From positions 2,542,001-2,606,000 of the forward strand of contig NZ_CP050154.1 in NCBI RefSeq assembly GCF_011617705.1: a DNA stretch of 64,000 nucleotides, in the 5' to 3' direction. This DNA comes from Brevibacterium limosum. GTDB taxonomy: Bacteria; Actinomycetota; Actinomycetes; Actinomycetales; Brevibacteriaceae. Positions 17,677 through 28,163 of this stretch are shown here, one piece after another. The translations under genes and the position numbers were made by a program. Numbering within the stretch: the stretch's first letter is position 1; every line of letters starts with the position of its first letter. The notes below the pieces were generated by a model. It was not told where the DNA came from. It searched no databases and saw only the letters and a list, made by a program, of their open reading frames with translations.

Positions 17677-18672
17677 GCGGTCGGTGGAGATGACCGAATA
17701 GCCGGCCTGGTGCTCGTCCAGATCGGCACTGAGTCCGGCCGCGGCCGCGCGACTGCCGAAATACCACGCGTAGACGACGACCGCGGCGGTATACGCCACT
17801 CCGATTGAGATCTTGATCGCCGGCGGAATCGGGTTCGGAGTCACGAACCCCTCGATGAGGCCCGAACCGAGCAGCAGAAGCACAAGACCGCCGGCGACGA
17901 CGAGCAGCGACCGGGCCTCACCGGCGAGTCGGTCACGGCGCAGCCGCGGCCCCGGCACCACCCACGCGAAGAACAGCCGCAGACCCGCGGCTGCGGCGAG
18001 GATGATGCAGCTGATCTCCGGGATGCCGTGCGGCAGGATGTAGAGGAAGAAGTCGGAGGCCCGGTCGAACTCGAACATCATCGCCCCGGAGAAGCCGACG
18101 TTGACCGCGTTCGAGAACAATCCGACGATGACGTAGCCGCCGGTGATGCCGAGGAGGACGAACTGGACGGCGATCCACGCGTTGTTCGTCCACACGCCGA
18201 CAGCGAAGAATCCGTTCGGGTTCTCCTTGTAGTAGTCGACGAAGTCGTGTTCGGCGAACTGTCGTCTGTACTCGGTGCTGCCGAAGGTCTCGAGCACTTC
18301 CGGATGCGTTCCCGCCCAGATCCCCGACAGGACGGCCACGGCGAGGAACCCGGCAGCCACGATGACGAAGTCCCACCGCAGTCGGTACAGAGACAGCGGC
18401 AGGCTGATGACGAAGAACCGTGCGAGTCCCGACAGTCCCCCGCTGGGCACGGACGAGAGATGGTTGCGGGAGCGATGGACGATCGCCGAGAGTCGCGCGG
18501 CTTCGAGCGAATCGGGAGCCACGGTCGTGATCTGTGACAGATCCTTCGACGCGGCGCGGTAGAGCTCGAGGAAACGGGTCGTCTGCTCGGGTGTCAGCGT
18601 GTTCCTCTTCGCCAACGCCGACAGCTCCAGCCAGTCATCGCCGTGCAGCTGGGCCAGCAGGTTCGGATCCAT
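17674..18672 (-). CDS. Stage II sporulation protein M-like membrane protein
   Basis: 332 aa with about six membrane spans (around 108-128, 180-200, 205-235, 245-268, 275-295, 300-320). It starts with the family block MDPNLLAQLHGDDWLELSAL and contains FFAVGVWTNNAWIAVQFVLLG, typical of the SpoIIM family in non-sporulating actinobacteria. In Bacillus, SpoIIM acts with SpoIID/P in wall remodelling; here there is no sporulation and the constant neighbours are MoxR, DUF58 and RDD proteins. A TAGGGT box 6 bases before the ATG suggests a leaderless transcript. Confidence 0.85.
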   Translation of the reverse strand: MDPNLLAQLHGDDWLELSALAKRNTLTPEQTTRFLELYRAASKDLSQITTVAPDSLEAARLSAIVHRSRNHLSSVPSGGLSGLARFFVISLPLSLYRLRWDFVIVAAGFLAVAVLSGIWAGTHPEVLETFGSTEYRRQFAEHDFVDYYKENPNGFFAVGVWTNNAWIAVQFVLLGITGGYVIVGLFSNAVNVGFSGAMMFEFDRASDFFLYILPHGIPEISCIILAAAAGLRLFFAWVVPGPRLRRDRLAGEARSLLVVAGGLVLLLLGSGLIEGFVTPNPIPPAIKISIGVAYTAAVVVYAWYFGSRAAAAGLSADLDEHQAGYSVISTDR

Positions 18673-18678
18673 CCCTCC

Positions 18679-18684
18679 ACCCTA
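18679..18684 (-). promoter_or_regulatory. -10 box of a probable leaderless promoter (SpoIIM-like gene)
   Basis: On the minus strand TAGGGT is followed by GGAGGG and then ATG (18672). The 6-base spacing puts the transcription start at or just before the start codon; the GGAGGG is too close to the ATG to work as a normal ribosome-binding site. Confidence 0.45.
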
Positions 18685-18787
18685 TCGGAGACCATCGACC
18701 GGCACCTCCGGCGCGGCGGGAGATCACACGGGCATGCTCGCGGCGAAACGCCCACCTCGGCGCTCTCGGATATGACACGATGGTCGG

Positions 18788-19612
18788 GTGAGTACTCTGA
18801 TCACCGGCGAAGCCGTCGAACTCAATGTCCAGCCGGCCGCTCTGGCGGCTCGCGCGCTGAGCTGCCTGATCGACTACATCGTCTATTCGCTGGTGAACAT
18901 CGGGCTTCTCATCGCCATGTTCTGGCTGATGCTCAAGGTGTTCGACCTCAACGGACTGCTCCTCGGCTCGCTCATGACCGTCATGACCATCTTCGTGTTC
19001 GTGCTGCTGCCGATGCTCGTCGAAGTGCTCAGCCGGGGTCGTTCCCTCGGCAAGCTCATCCTCGGGCTGCGTGTGGTCCGCGACGACGGCGGTGCGGTGC
19101 GGTTGCGGCATTCCTTCATCCGAGCCCTGCTGTGGCCGTTCGAGATCGTCTCCAGCGGCGGCGGCATCGCGGCCCTGTCCGGGCTGCTCTCGCCGCAGGC
19201 CAAACGCCTCGGCGACTACCTGGCCGGAACCATTGCCGTGAGCGAACGCAGCCGACCGCTGCCGCCCATGCACACACATGTGGCCCCGCATCTGCACGAC
19301 TGGCTGAACCGCACCGACGTGACCACGATCCCCGACGGTCTGCATCGGCGCATCGTCGCGTTCCTCGCCATGGCACCCCAGCTCGGCGCGGAGTCGCGCT
19401 GGCAACGAGCGATCGAGCTCGCCACCGAACTCAACCCCTATGTGGCGCCGGCCCCGCCGGAGGGGACGTTCCCCGAACAGTTCCTGTCCGCGGTCATCCA
19501 TCGGCAGCGCATCGCGGAGGTCGAGAAGCAGCGCCGGCGTGCGGACCGTGCGAATGCGTTCCGGTCCGGGGTCGACACGCTCCCCTACGGTCTCAGCCTC
19601 ACCCGCCGCTGA
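18788..19612 (+). CDS. RDD-family membrane protein
   Basis: 274 aa. The RDD domain covers about residues 12-155: AALAARALSCLIDYIVYSL opens the first span, a second span lies near 55-80, and the conserved G-R-S-L-G-K-L-I-L-G-L-R-V motif sits near 84-97. The C-terminal 110 residues are soluble and basic. RDD proteins are found in transport and membrane-stress roles; here it closes the MoxR/DUF58/SpoIIM group. GTG start at 18788. It is divergent from the SpoIIM-like gene (115-bp gap). Confidence 0.85.
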   Translation: MSTLITGEAVELNVQPAALAARALSCLIDYIVYSLVNIGLLIAMFWLMLKVFDLNGLLLGSLMTVMTIFVFVLLPMLVEVLSRGRSLGKLILGLRVVRDDGGAVRLRHSFIRALLWPFEIVSSGGGIAALSGLLSPQAKRLGDYLAGTIAVSERSRPLPPMHTHVAPHLHDWLNRTDVTTIPDGLHRRIVAFLAMAPQLGAESRWQRAIELATELNPYVAPAPPEGTFPEQFLSAVIHRQRIAEVEKQRRRADRANAFRSGVDTLPYGLSLTRR

Positions 19613-19633
19613 CGAGTCGCCCCGACAGCCGAT

Positions 19634-19670
19634 GGAGCGGGCCTCCCTGCAGAAGGGTTCGGCCCGCTCC
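19634..19670. terminator. Hairpin between RDD gene and ahcY
   Basis: GGAGCGGGCC (19634-19643) pairs perfectly with GGCCCGCTCC (19661-19670) across a 17-base loop. It sits between two converging genes and probably ends transcription in both directions. No long U-tract. Confidence 0.6.
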
Positions 19671-19683
19671 GCCGCCAGCCCGA

Positions 19684-21144
<1,461 letters not shown>

Positions 21145-21180
21145 GGTACCTCCATACGGCGGGCTGTCGGATCGGCTTCG

Positions 21181-21209
21181 AGTCTATTGCCGGGCAGGCT
21201 GCTTGTCGC
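21181..21209 (-). promoter_or_regulatory. Candidate promoter of ahcY
   Basis: On the minus strand TAGACT (21181-21186) is preceded after 17 bases by GCGACA (21204-21209), four of six matches to TTGACA. It would give a leader of about 30 bases before the GTG. Confidence 0.4.
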
Positions 21210-21300
21210 GTCGTGCCCGATCCGCGGACAGCTCATCTGCTGCGGCAAGCGTGCGTCCCGCGCGCGTGCATCCCCGAACGCGTGCCGCAGAGAACCGGCC

Positions 21301-22785
21301 TCAGGCGCGAGCGGTGACGAAGTCCGTGACCTGGCGGGTGAGCGCGTCCATCTGCGCCGACTCGGCGGCTTCGACGTTGAGACGGATGAGAGGTTCCGTG
21401 TTGGACTTGCGCAGGTTGACCCACCAGTCCGCCCCCTGCAGGCCGATTCCGTCGAGGTCATCGACAGTGCTGTCCGGGTAATCTCCCGCATGGGCGGCGA
21501 AGTCGGCGAGCACGGCATCGGGATCGGAGACGGTGAAGTTGATCTCCCCCGACTGCACGAACCGATCATAGTCCGTGACCAGCTGGGAGGCCGGGGCCCG
21601 TGATTCGGCGAGGGCGGCGATGAGGTGGCAGGCGGCGAGCATCCCCGAGTCGGCGCCGTAGAACTGATCGAAATAGAAGTGCGCGGAGTGCTCGCAGGCG
21701 AAGACGGCTCCGGTGTCACGCATGAGCGTCTTGATGCCCGAATGTCCGACCTTCGACCGCAGCGCATGACCGCCGGCGGCGGTGATCGTCTCGGCCACGC
21801 TGCGGGAGGTGATGAGATTGTGGATGACGGTGGGGCGGTCGTCGCCGAGCGCCCGGGCCCGCGCGATCTCCCGCTCGGCGACGAGTGCACCGACAGCGGA
21901 GGCCGACATCGTCGCTCCCGTCTCGTCGATGAAGAAGCAGCGATCGGCATCGCCGTCGAAGACGAGCCCGAGGTCGGCGCCGGTGTCGACGACCGCGCGT
22001 GCGGCGTCGACGAGATTCTCGGGTTTCAGCGGATTCGCCTCGTGGTTGGGGAAGGTGCCGTCGAGTTCGGTGAAGAGTCCGATGACGTCGAAGGGCACCG
22101 AGGCGGCTCCCGCGTCCGTGCCGAAGACCTCCCCGAGGAGGCGCCCGGCCATGCCGTTGCCGGCGTCGAGTACGATCGTCAGTCCCGTGACCTCATCGAC
22201 GTGGGTGAGTTCGCGGACCCGTGCCGCATACTGCTCCCGCATCCGGGACGCGGCCGCCTCGTCCTCTTCGACGGTCCGATCGTCGCCCTGTGGTGCGGTG
22301 ACTGCGAGCTCCTTGACCCGGGCGAGGCCGGAGGCGAGGCTGACGCCGGCCGCGCGGGGTCCGCAGATCTTGATCCCGTTGTAGTCGGCGGGGTTGTGGC
22401 TGGCGGTGATCATGGCGCCGGGCAGGTCGAAGATGCCGGAGGCGAAGTAGAGCTGATCGGTCGAGCACAGCCCCAGCAGGACGGCCCTCGATCCGGCGGC
22501 GTCGACCCCGGCGGCGAAGGAGTGGGCGAACCCGGGAGAGCTCGGTCGCATATCGTGGCCGATGACCACCTCGGTGATGGCTTGGATCTCAGCCATCGCG
22601 CGTGCCGTCGCCCAGCCGAGGGCGAACAGGATGTCCTCGTCGAGCTGATCGGGGATGCGCCCGCGGATGTCATAGGCTCCGACGGCGGCGTCCAGGGCAG
22701 TCGTTCGAGCCCGGCCCGACTCGGAGCCCGGGAGAATCTGCGGTGCGGGATCGGACCCGGCCGAGCTCGGTTCAGGGTGGCTCAT
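21301..22785 (-). CDS. manB: Phosphomannomutase / phosphoglucomutase
   Basis: 494 aa of the alpha-D-phosphohexomutase family, interconverting mannose-6-phosphate and mannose-1-phosphate for GDP-mannose. The phosphoserine loop TASHNPADYNGIK is near residue 130, the metal loop DGDADR near 275-281, and the C-terminal phosphate-binding loop RKSNTEPLIRLN near 456-467. It starts with a typical AVGAYDIRGRIPDQL block. Its ATG overlaps the DUF3499 stop (22782-22785). With manA elsewhere in the window it would supply mannose precursors for glycolipids and surface glycans. Confidence 0.93.
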   Translation of the reverse strand: MSHPEPSSAGSDPAPQILPGSESGRARTTALDAAVGAYDIRGRIPDQLDEDILFALGWATARAMAEIQAITEVVIGHDMRPSSPGFAHSFAAGVDAAGSRAVLLGLCSTDQLYFASGIFDLPGAMITASHNPADYNGIKICGPRAAGVSLASGLARVKELAVTAPQGDDRTVEEDEAAASRMREQYAARVRELTHVDEVTGLTIVLDAGNGMAGRLLGEVFGTDAGAASVPFDVIGLFTELDGTFPNHEANPLKPENLVDAARAVVDTGADLGLVFDGDADRCFFIDETGATMSASAVGALVAEREIARARALGDDRPTVIHNLITSRSVAETITAAGGHALRSKVGHSGIKTLMRDTGAVFACEHSAHFYFDQFYGADSGMLAACHLIAALAESRAPASQLVTDYDRFVQSGEINFTVSDPDAVLADFAAHAGDYPDSTVDDLDGIGLQGADWWVNLRKSNTEPLIRLNVEAAESAQMDALTRQVTDFVTARA

Positions 22786-23153
22786 GAGTCGCCGATGATG
22801 CGCAGATGACCGTGTCGGCGCCCCGAGGCAGCCGGGTCGTCGGCCGGTCCCGGTTCGCGACGCGGCGGGGTCCTATCGGCACGGTCGGCGGCTTCCCGGA
22901 CGGCGTCGGCGATGGCCAGCAGGTCATCGTGGCTGCGTTCGGGCGAAGCCTGCCCGGAGTCGATCCGGATGAGCTGCCAATCCACGGGTGGGGTCAGCTT
23001 CGCCGCATGTTCGGCGCACAGGTCATGAGCGCCCGGCTCGGCCCGCCTGCCCAGAGGTCCGATGACGACGGTCGCATCAGCGTGCACGTACGTCATAGTG
23101 GCGGCGGCAGGGCGCGAACAGCTGACCTTTGAACACATTCTCACGGCTGACAC
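22782..23153 (-). CDS. DUF3499-family protein
   Basis: 123 aa. Small actinobacterial protein with conserved cysteines: RMCSKVSCSRPA at the N-terminus and HDLCAEHA near residues 44-51, suggesting a metal site. Function unknown. The frame is open to 23330, but the family N-terminus begins just before RMCSK; a GTG at 23151-23153 is preceded 8 bases upstream by TAGAGT (23162-23167), the same arrangement as other leaderless genes in this window. It overlaps manB by 4 bp, the same partner as in mycobacteria (Rv3258c next to manB). The C-terminal 50 residues are charged and probably disordered. Confidence 0.8.
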   Translation of the reverse strand: MSAVRMCSKVSCSRPAAATMTYVHADATVVIGPLGRRAEPGAHDLCAEHAAKLTPPVDWQLIRIDSGQASPERSHDDLLAIADAVREAADRADRTPPRREPGPADDPAASGRRHGHLRIIGDS

Positions 23154-23161
23154 AGTCCCAC

Positions 23162-23167
23162 ACTCTA
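23162..23167 (-). promoter_or_regulatory. -10 box of a probable leaderless promoter (DUF3499)
   Basis: TAGAGT on the minus strand lies 8 bases before the GTG at 23153. It helps choose that start over the longer frame and over an ATG at 23138. Confidence 0.4.
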
Positions 23168-23212
23168 CACGCCGCGGCCCGCCGATTCGCTCAGGCACGG
23201 CGGCCCCACACG

Positions 23213-23218
23213 TAGAAT
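23213..23218 (+). promoter_or_regulatory. -10 box of a probable leaderless promoter (zincin-like gene)
   Basis: TAGAAT lies 8 bases before the ATG at 23227, divergent from the DUF3499 box at 23162-23167. No ribosome-binding site is visible. Confidence 0.45.
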
Positions 23219-23226
23219 GAAGTGCT

Positions 23227-23589
23227 ATGAGACCAAGGCGACATCGCGACCGACATGGGCGGGGTCTGCGGTCACCGATGCACCGGGCCGAGGTGCCTGC
23301 GCGGCTGAGTCGGGCGGAGAGCTTCGCCAAGGTCGCAGCCGCCGAGTTCGCCCGGATCCGCGGACGCGAACCCGATCTCCTCGCGGAGGTGGTGCTGGCC
23401 GTCGATTCCGTCCCACCGGCGAGCTCGACCGAACCGAGCTTCGGTCGCGTCTTCCCGGCGGCCGGGAGCCGCCCGACCCATATCGTCCTCTACCGGCGGG
23501 TCATCGAAGACCACGCCGGCAGCGAAGCCCGGGATGCGCTCATCGCCGAGGTGGTTGCCGACCAGGTCGATATCCTCCGCCGCACCTGA
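23227..23589 (+). CDS. Zincin-like metallopeptidase-family protein (Rv3259 type)
   Basis: 120 aa. It matches the small zincin-like (DUF1025/Rv3259) group by context (next to DUF3499 and manB) and by the pattern of an acidic helix, a central VVLAVDSVPP strand and THIVLYRRVI near residues 84-93. The place where catalytic members carry HExxH reads LIAEVVADQVDILRR, so the zinc ligands are missing and enzymatic activity is unlikely. The first 25 residues are very basic. A TAGAAT box 8 bases upstream suggests leaderless expression. Confidence 0.7.
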   Translation: MRPRRHRDRHGRGLRSPMHRAEVPARLSRAESFAKVAAAEFARIRGREPDLLAEVVLAVDSVPPASSTEPSFGRVFPAAGSRPTHIVLYRRVIEDHAGSEARDALIAEVVADQVDILRRT

Positions 23590-23604
23590 GATGGGCCGCG
23601 GGAG

Positions 23605-25062
23605 TCAGCCGAGGCGGATATCCCGGTAGGCCACACCCGCCGGGGCCAGTGCCGGAACGACAGTGGAGATTCCGTCCTCAGTGGTCACGACCAGAGTCGC
23701 ATGCACCCCGTCGGCCTGCGAACCCGAAGCCTGGGATCCCTTGAGGACCAGCGCGCGCACCGAGTCGTCGGAGACGTCGCTCGGGTTGAACACGGTCGTA
23801 CCCGTCGGGTTGAGATCGATCGATTGCGGATCGGTCAGCGAACCGTCGTCGAGCATTCCCTGCACCTGCACATGCCCCTGGCCGGGTGAGAGATGCAGGG
23901 AGGACTCACCGGTGCGCGGCAGCGCCATGAGCTGGGTCTCGGCGAGGGAGTCGGTGGACGGGATGCTGCCGAAGTCGCCGGCTCCCTTCTCGCCGTCCTT
24001 GCCGATGAAGGCACCCGCCTGGATGCGTCGCGGCGATTCGACGACGAGGCTGGTGGCATCGAGATCGCCGAGTTCGGCTTCGGCGACGCCGCGGCCGACC
24101 ACGGTCATCGAGGAGCGGGGAATGTCGATCTCGCCGTCGGGACCATAGGCCTTCAGCGAGACCTCGGCGAGATCGCTGCCCGGGTTCGCGACCCGCACTC
24201 GCACATCCCTGCCGCTGAGTCCGGTGAGCACCTGCTGGCGGTCGGCTCCGGCGCCGCCGGCGGCGAGGTCGATGCCCTGCGGTCTGAGCCCGTCGAGGAC
24301 GGTCTCCTGAATGGAGCCGGCAAGGACTCCGCCGTCGACGGTGACGTCGACGGCCAGGGCTTCGGCGCCTTCGGCCAGGCCGCCCAATGGGACGGCACGC
24401 TGCTGACCGGCCTTGATGCTCAGTTCGGTCGGCTCAGCAGATTCGCCGCCGGGTGTCATGAGGTCGACCTTCGCTTGGACGGGGACGTCTCCCGGGTTGC
24501 TCAGCAGCAGCTGCGAGTTCGAGCCGGTGTCACCGGACCCGGCGACGATACGGAAGCTGCTCGAGGCCTGGGCACAGGTGAGCGCGGCGAGTCCCGTGAG
24601 GTCACCGGAGCTGCCTTCGACGGTTTCGAGGCCGGTCGTCAGGGCCGGTGCGCCGGGACGGGCGAAACCGGTGACGAGCTTCGTCGAGTCGATGCTGTCG
24701 TCTCCGGAGACGAAGCCCTGACCGGCGGGGTTGTCGAAGTCGACCGAGCCGCCGAGGTCGGCGACCTGCAGGCGGGCCGATGAGGTCGATCCGTCTGCGG
24801 CGCCGATCGGCGCGGAGGCGGAGACGACGCGGGTCGAGACCTTCGAATCGTCGACGAACTCTGCGTCGGTGCCCTCGGCTTCTCCTGCTGTGAGCAGGGG
24901 CCCGGGGCAGACGACGCGGGTGTCGGCGGTGGGCATGCGCACCTGTTCGGGACTGCGATCCAGTGTGCCGGGGGTCAACGGGGTGAGGAACGAGGTCATG
25001 GCCACGAGCACTCCGGGCACGGCGATGGCCGCGAACGTGACGATGCTGCGCTGATGCTTCAT
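23605..25062 (-). CDS. DUF5719-family secreted or membrane-anchored protein
   Basis: 485 aa. An N-terminal hydrophobic segment (about 8-28) after KHQR acts as signal or anchor; the rest is extracytoplasmic, rich in Gly/Ser/Asp and beta-strands, without catalytic motifs I recognise. DUF5719 proteins occur in Micrococcales directly after a large glycosyltransferase, as here. Its start overlaps the glycosyltransferase stop by 4 bp (25059-25062), so the two are made together. The role is unknown; binding or presenting a glycan outside the membrane is a reasonable guess only. Confidence 0.75.
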   Translation of the reverse strand: MKHQRSIVTFAAIAVPGVLVAMTSFLTPLTPGTLDRSPEQVRMPTADTRVVCPGPLLTAGEAEGTDAEFVDDSKVSTRVVSASAPIGAADGSTSSARLQVADLGGSVDFDNPAGQGFVSGDDSIDSTKLVTGFARPGAPALTTGLETVEGSSGDLTGLAALTCAQASSSFRIVAGSGDTGSNSQLLLSNPGDVPVQAKVDLMTPGGESAEPTELSIKAGQQRAVPLGGLAEGAEALAVDVTVDGGVLAGSIQETVLDGLRPQGIDLAAGGAGADRQQVLTGLSGRDVRVRVANPGSDLAEVSLKAYGPDGEIDIPRSSMTVVGRGVAEAELGDLDATSLVVESPRRIQAGAFIGKDGEKGAGDFGSIPSTDSLAETQLMALPRTGESSLHLSPGQGHVQVQGMLDDGSLTDPQSIDLNPTGTTVFNPSDVSDDSVRALVLKGSQASGSQADGVHATLVVTTEDGISTVVPALAPAGVAYRDIRLG

Positions 25063-28000
25063 GCTTTCGCCTCCTCACGGCCGGATTCGGTCGTCTTCGC
25101 GCTCCCTGCCCGACCGAAGGGAATGGCCACGATGAGGCTGAGCAGTCCGAACACCCATCCGACGATGACTCCGACCGGATAGAACGGTGAGTTCAGTGAG
25201 ATCTCGACCGTTCCGCCTGCGGCGGGCAGGTCGAATTCGCTCGCCCACGCCTCCTCACCGGGTTTCGGCTGCGGCAGCGGCTCACCGTCGATGCTCGCGG
25301 TGATTCCGTCCGCTGCATCGGCGATGGTCAGGGTCCGGCCCTCCTGGCCGGCAGGCACCTTCGCAGTGGTGCCCTTCATCGCCGCTGTGGACACCTGCCC
25401 TTCGGCATCGCGGATGAGGAAGCGGCCGCTGTAGGGCTTGTCGACCCGCCACAGCTGTCCCGACGAGGTGGGTCCGACGGGCAGCAGCCCTTCCGAAACG
25501 GACACGGAGTTCGTCAGGCTCCCGGCGTTCTGGCCGACGAGGACGAAATCGACACCGAGTTCGCCGAGGATGCTCCCGAGGTCACCGGCGTCGTCGGCCG
25601 AGAGTGCGGACGCGGCCTGGGCCACGAGCACCTGGTCGGAGGTGATCGGCAGGGGGCGTCGCTGCCACGGCCACCCTCCGACGGTCTCGGCCGAGGTCAC
25701 GGTCGATGTGCCCAGCACTGTGCCGTCGGCAGAGGAGATGAGGGTTGCCAGGACCTCTCCGTCGACATTGTCCAGACGCAGAGTGCGCGCCTGGGTCGCG
25801 CCTTCTGCACGATCGGCGGCCAGGGCGGGGACGTTGCTCTCGGAGGTCGCGGTGACCGCATCGTCCGAGGTCGCGGCCTGTCCGCCTCCGATGGCGATGG
25901 TCCCGACGGCGGCCACGGTGACCAGCCCGACGAGGCCGCGCATGGGCAGCCGGCCGGAGGCGGCGGAGCGTCCCTTGGCCGCAGCCTTCGCCGTGCTCGC
26001 GCCGACGGTGCCTCTGCGCACGGATCGTCGACCGGCGGTGCGATCGGCACCGAGGGACAGCAGCAGGATCGACCCGAGACTGACCAGGGTCAGCCCCGCT
26101 GCCGGATACGAGCCGATGAGGTGGAACGGCCCCGTCTGGGCGGGCAGATGCACTTGAATCGCGGCGAGGATGAGTCCGCCGAGGTAGAGACCGACCGCCC
26201 AGGTCAGACGGGAGAGTTCGAGCCTGGCTTCGATGAGGGTGAAGAAGGCCAGGATGAGCATCGGCAGTACGAGGACCGGAGCCCAGAGCTGGAGGATGCC
26301 GGCCGAGACATGACCGAGGCCGAGGTCGGCGATGAGCTCCGCCAGCCAGGACATGTCGATCGGCGTGGGGAACCCGACTGCCAGCAGGTACGTCGGAGCC
26401 GATTCCGCGGCCACGGTCTGTCCGGGCATCGTCAGGAGGGCTCCCGGCTCGCGGACCACGGCCCACAGCCACGGCCATCCCAGGAACACGGTCGGGGCCA
26501 GCAGCCACAGATGGTGCAGACCGCGGCCGGCTGCCAGCAGCACCACGGTGCCGAGGACTGCGACCGGCAGGAGGAGCGGAACCCCGGCGGTGATGACGAA
26601 CAGCAGCAGGCCCGTGCCGGCTGCCGCGGCGATCGATCCGGCGGTCAGGCTGCGGCGCAGAGTCAGGGCCACCAGCGGCGCACAGATCCAGACGAGGACC
26701 ACACCGAGGCGCCCCTCCGACAGTGCGGCCGTGAACAGCGGAGAAGCGATCCACAGCAGAGCGGCGAAGCCGCGCACCGACCGTCGCGCAAGTACGCTGC
26801 CGGCGCCCGCATACGCGGCGACAGCGGCCAGAATCGGTGCCGCCAGCAGCAGGGAGCGGACCATGACGTCGACATGGCCGAAGAAGAGGAGGGAGAGGAC
26901 GCCGGTCACGAGGTGGTAGGGGTCGGCCGGCACGGCCGAACCTGTCGAGACATCGAGGTGGCGGCCGAGCAGGCGATCGAAGATCTCACCGAGACCGAGA
27001 TCGGTCGACCCCAGGGCACCGCCGTCGAGATGGCCGGGGCCGAAGAGTCGGTAGCTGATGAAACCGCTCATCACCACGGCTGCCAGGATGACATAGGTCA
27101 GAGGTGCGCGGAGCAGGCTCGAACCGCCGGAGATCTCCAGGCGGGAGAAGGAGTCGATGGCCTCCTCGGTGTCGCCGACCGGGTTGAGCTCGGCATCGGC
27201 GTCAGGCCCGCCGGTGGGAACCTCTGCCGGACGCGGGTCTTCGCTCTCACTGCTCATCGTCCGGCGTTGGACGGCGAGTTCATCGTCGTCGGCGTAGAGC
27301 GCGGCGACGTGGGCGGTGCTCGATCGTTTGGCTGCCTTGTTGCGGCGGGCGTTGGCGCGTCGCAGCGGGGCAGTGGTCGACACATCGGCGGGAAGGCCGA
27401 AGAGCGCGGAGAGATGCCACCCGGCAGGACGGAAGTTGTTCGCCAGCAGCTCTCCGCCGATGCGGCCGAGGTGGCCGAGGGCGAGGAGGGAGAACAGAGA
27501 GAACAGCCCCTGTCCGGCGAGGCTGAGACGGTAGCGCTGTTCGGTGCGGATCTGTGTCTGCGAGGTCGGCGGATGGGGTGAGGAGCCGAGACGGGCGGCG
27601 GAGGCCGAGGAGATCTCCATCCGAGCGCGTGGAGCCAGCAGCACACGGGCACCGAGGTCTCGGAGACGACGAGTGTATTCGAGACCGGAATAGGCGGGAC
27701 CGAGCACCCGGGAAGGTGCTCCGATGCGCTCGAGCTCGGTGGAGGCCAAGAGCAGGCCGGGCAGGTCGAGACCCAGCGTCTCGATCTGGCTGTCGCGCTG
27801 TCCCTGGTCGATTTCGCCCGAGCCGACAGGGTTGAAGCGTTCCCCCGCCGAGGTCGTGCTCACTCCGGCGGAGACGATGCGGTCGGAGCACATGAGCTTC
27901 GGCCCGACGGCGGCGATGGATTCGGTCTCCCCGATGGCGTCGAGCAGCTCATCGAGGCAGTCGGGTTCGGGACGGGAGTCAGGGGTGAGGAACCACAGGT

Positions 28001-28163
28001 AGTCCGATTCCGCGATCTCCGGCATCTCGCCGGCATCGCGGACCGTCCGTCCCCCGAGATCCACCACGGGGATCTCGGGGAAGCGCGGACGAAGAGCTGT
28101 TTCGAGCTCGACCTTGCTGGCATCGTCGCCGGAGACGACGACGATGGTGACGGCTGGACTCAC
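25059..28163 (-). CDS. Large membrane glycosyltransferase, family 2 type
   Basis: 1034 aa. The N-terminal part (about 1-250) has the GT-A layout of family 2 transferases: an opening VTIVVVSGDD strand, a donor-site region LWFLTPDSRPEPDCLDELL near 53-71 and a later segment near 150-185. A helix near 225-245 and a long middle part (about 350-700) with ten or more hydrophobic segments follow; the C-terminal 300 residues are extracytoplasmic with a final span near 1000-1020. The architecture resembles mycobacterial galactofuranosyl or arabinan-type membrane enzymes only in broad outline; donor and acceptor cannot be read from sequence. It is coupled to whiB upstream and DUF5719 downstream by 4-bp overlaps. 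Confidence 0.82.
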   Translation of the reverse strand: MSPAVTIVVVSGDDASKVELETALRPRFPEIPVVDLGGRTVRDAGEMPEIAESDYLWFLTPDSRPEPDCLDELLDAIGETESIAAVGPKLMCSDRIVSAGVSTTSAGERFNPVGSGEIDQGQRDSQIETLGLDLPGLLLASTELERIGAPSRVLGPAYSGLEYTRRLRDLGARVLLAPRARMEISSASAARLGSSPHPPTSQTQIRTEQRYRLSLAGQGLFSLFSLLALGHLGRIGGELLANNFRPAGWHLSALFGLPADVSTTAPLRRANARRNKAAKRSSTAHVAALYADDDELAVQRRTMSSESEDPRPAEVPTGGPDADAELNPVGDTEEAIDSFSRLEISGGSSLLRAPLTYVILAAVVMSGFISYRLFGPGHLDGGALGSTDLGLGEIFDRLLGRHLDVSTGSAVPADPYHLVTGVLSLLFFGHVDVMVRSLLLAAPILAAVAAYAGAGSVLARRSVRGFAALLWIASPLFTAALSEGRLGVVLVWICAPLVALTLRRSLTAGSIAAAAGTGLLLFVITAGVPLLLPVAVLGTVVLLAAGRGLHHLWLLAPTVFLGWPWLWAVVREPGALLTMPGQTVAAESAPTYLLAVGFPTPIDMSWLAELIADLGLGHVSAGILQLWAPVLVLPMLILAFFTLIEARLELSRLTWAVGLYLGGLILAAIQVHLPAQTGPFHLIGSYPAAGLTLVSLGSILLLSLGADRTAGRRSVRRGTVGASTAKAAAKGRSAASGRLPMRGLVGLVTVAAVGTIAIGGGQAATSDDAVTATSESNVPALAADRAEGATQARTLRLDNVDGEVLATLISSADGTVLGTSTVTSAETVGGWPWQRRPLPITSDQVLVAQAASALSADDAGDLGSILGELGVDFVLVGQNAGSLTNSVSVSEGLLPVGPTSSGQLWRVDKPYSGRFLIRDAEGQVSTAAMKGTTAKVPAGQEGRTLTIADAADGITASIDGEPLPQPKPGEEAWASEFDLPAAGGTVEISLNSPFYPVGVIVGWVFGLLSLIVAIPFGRAGSAKTTESGREEAKA

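Noticed and set aside
21145..21300. S-adenosylhomocysteine riboswitch before ahcY
   Set aside because: I looked for the conserved core and pairing but could not find it; a normal promoter and GGAGG explain the region.
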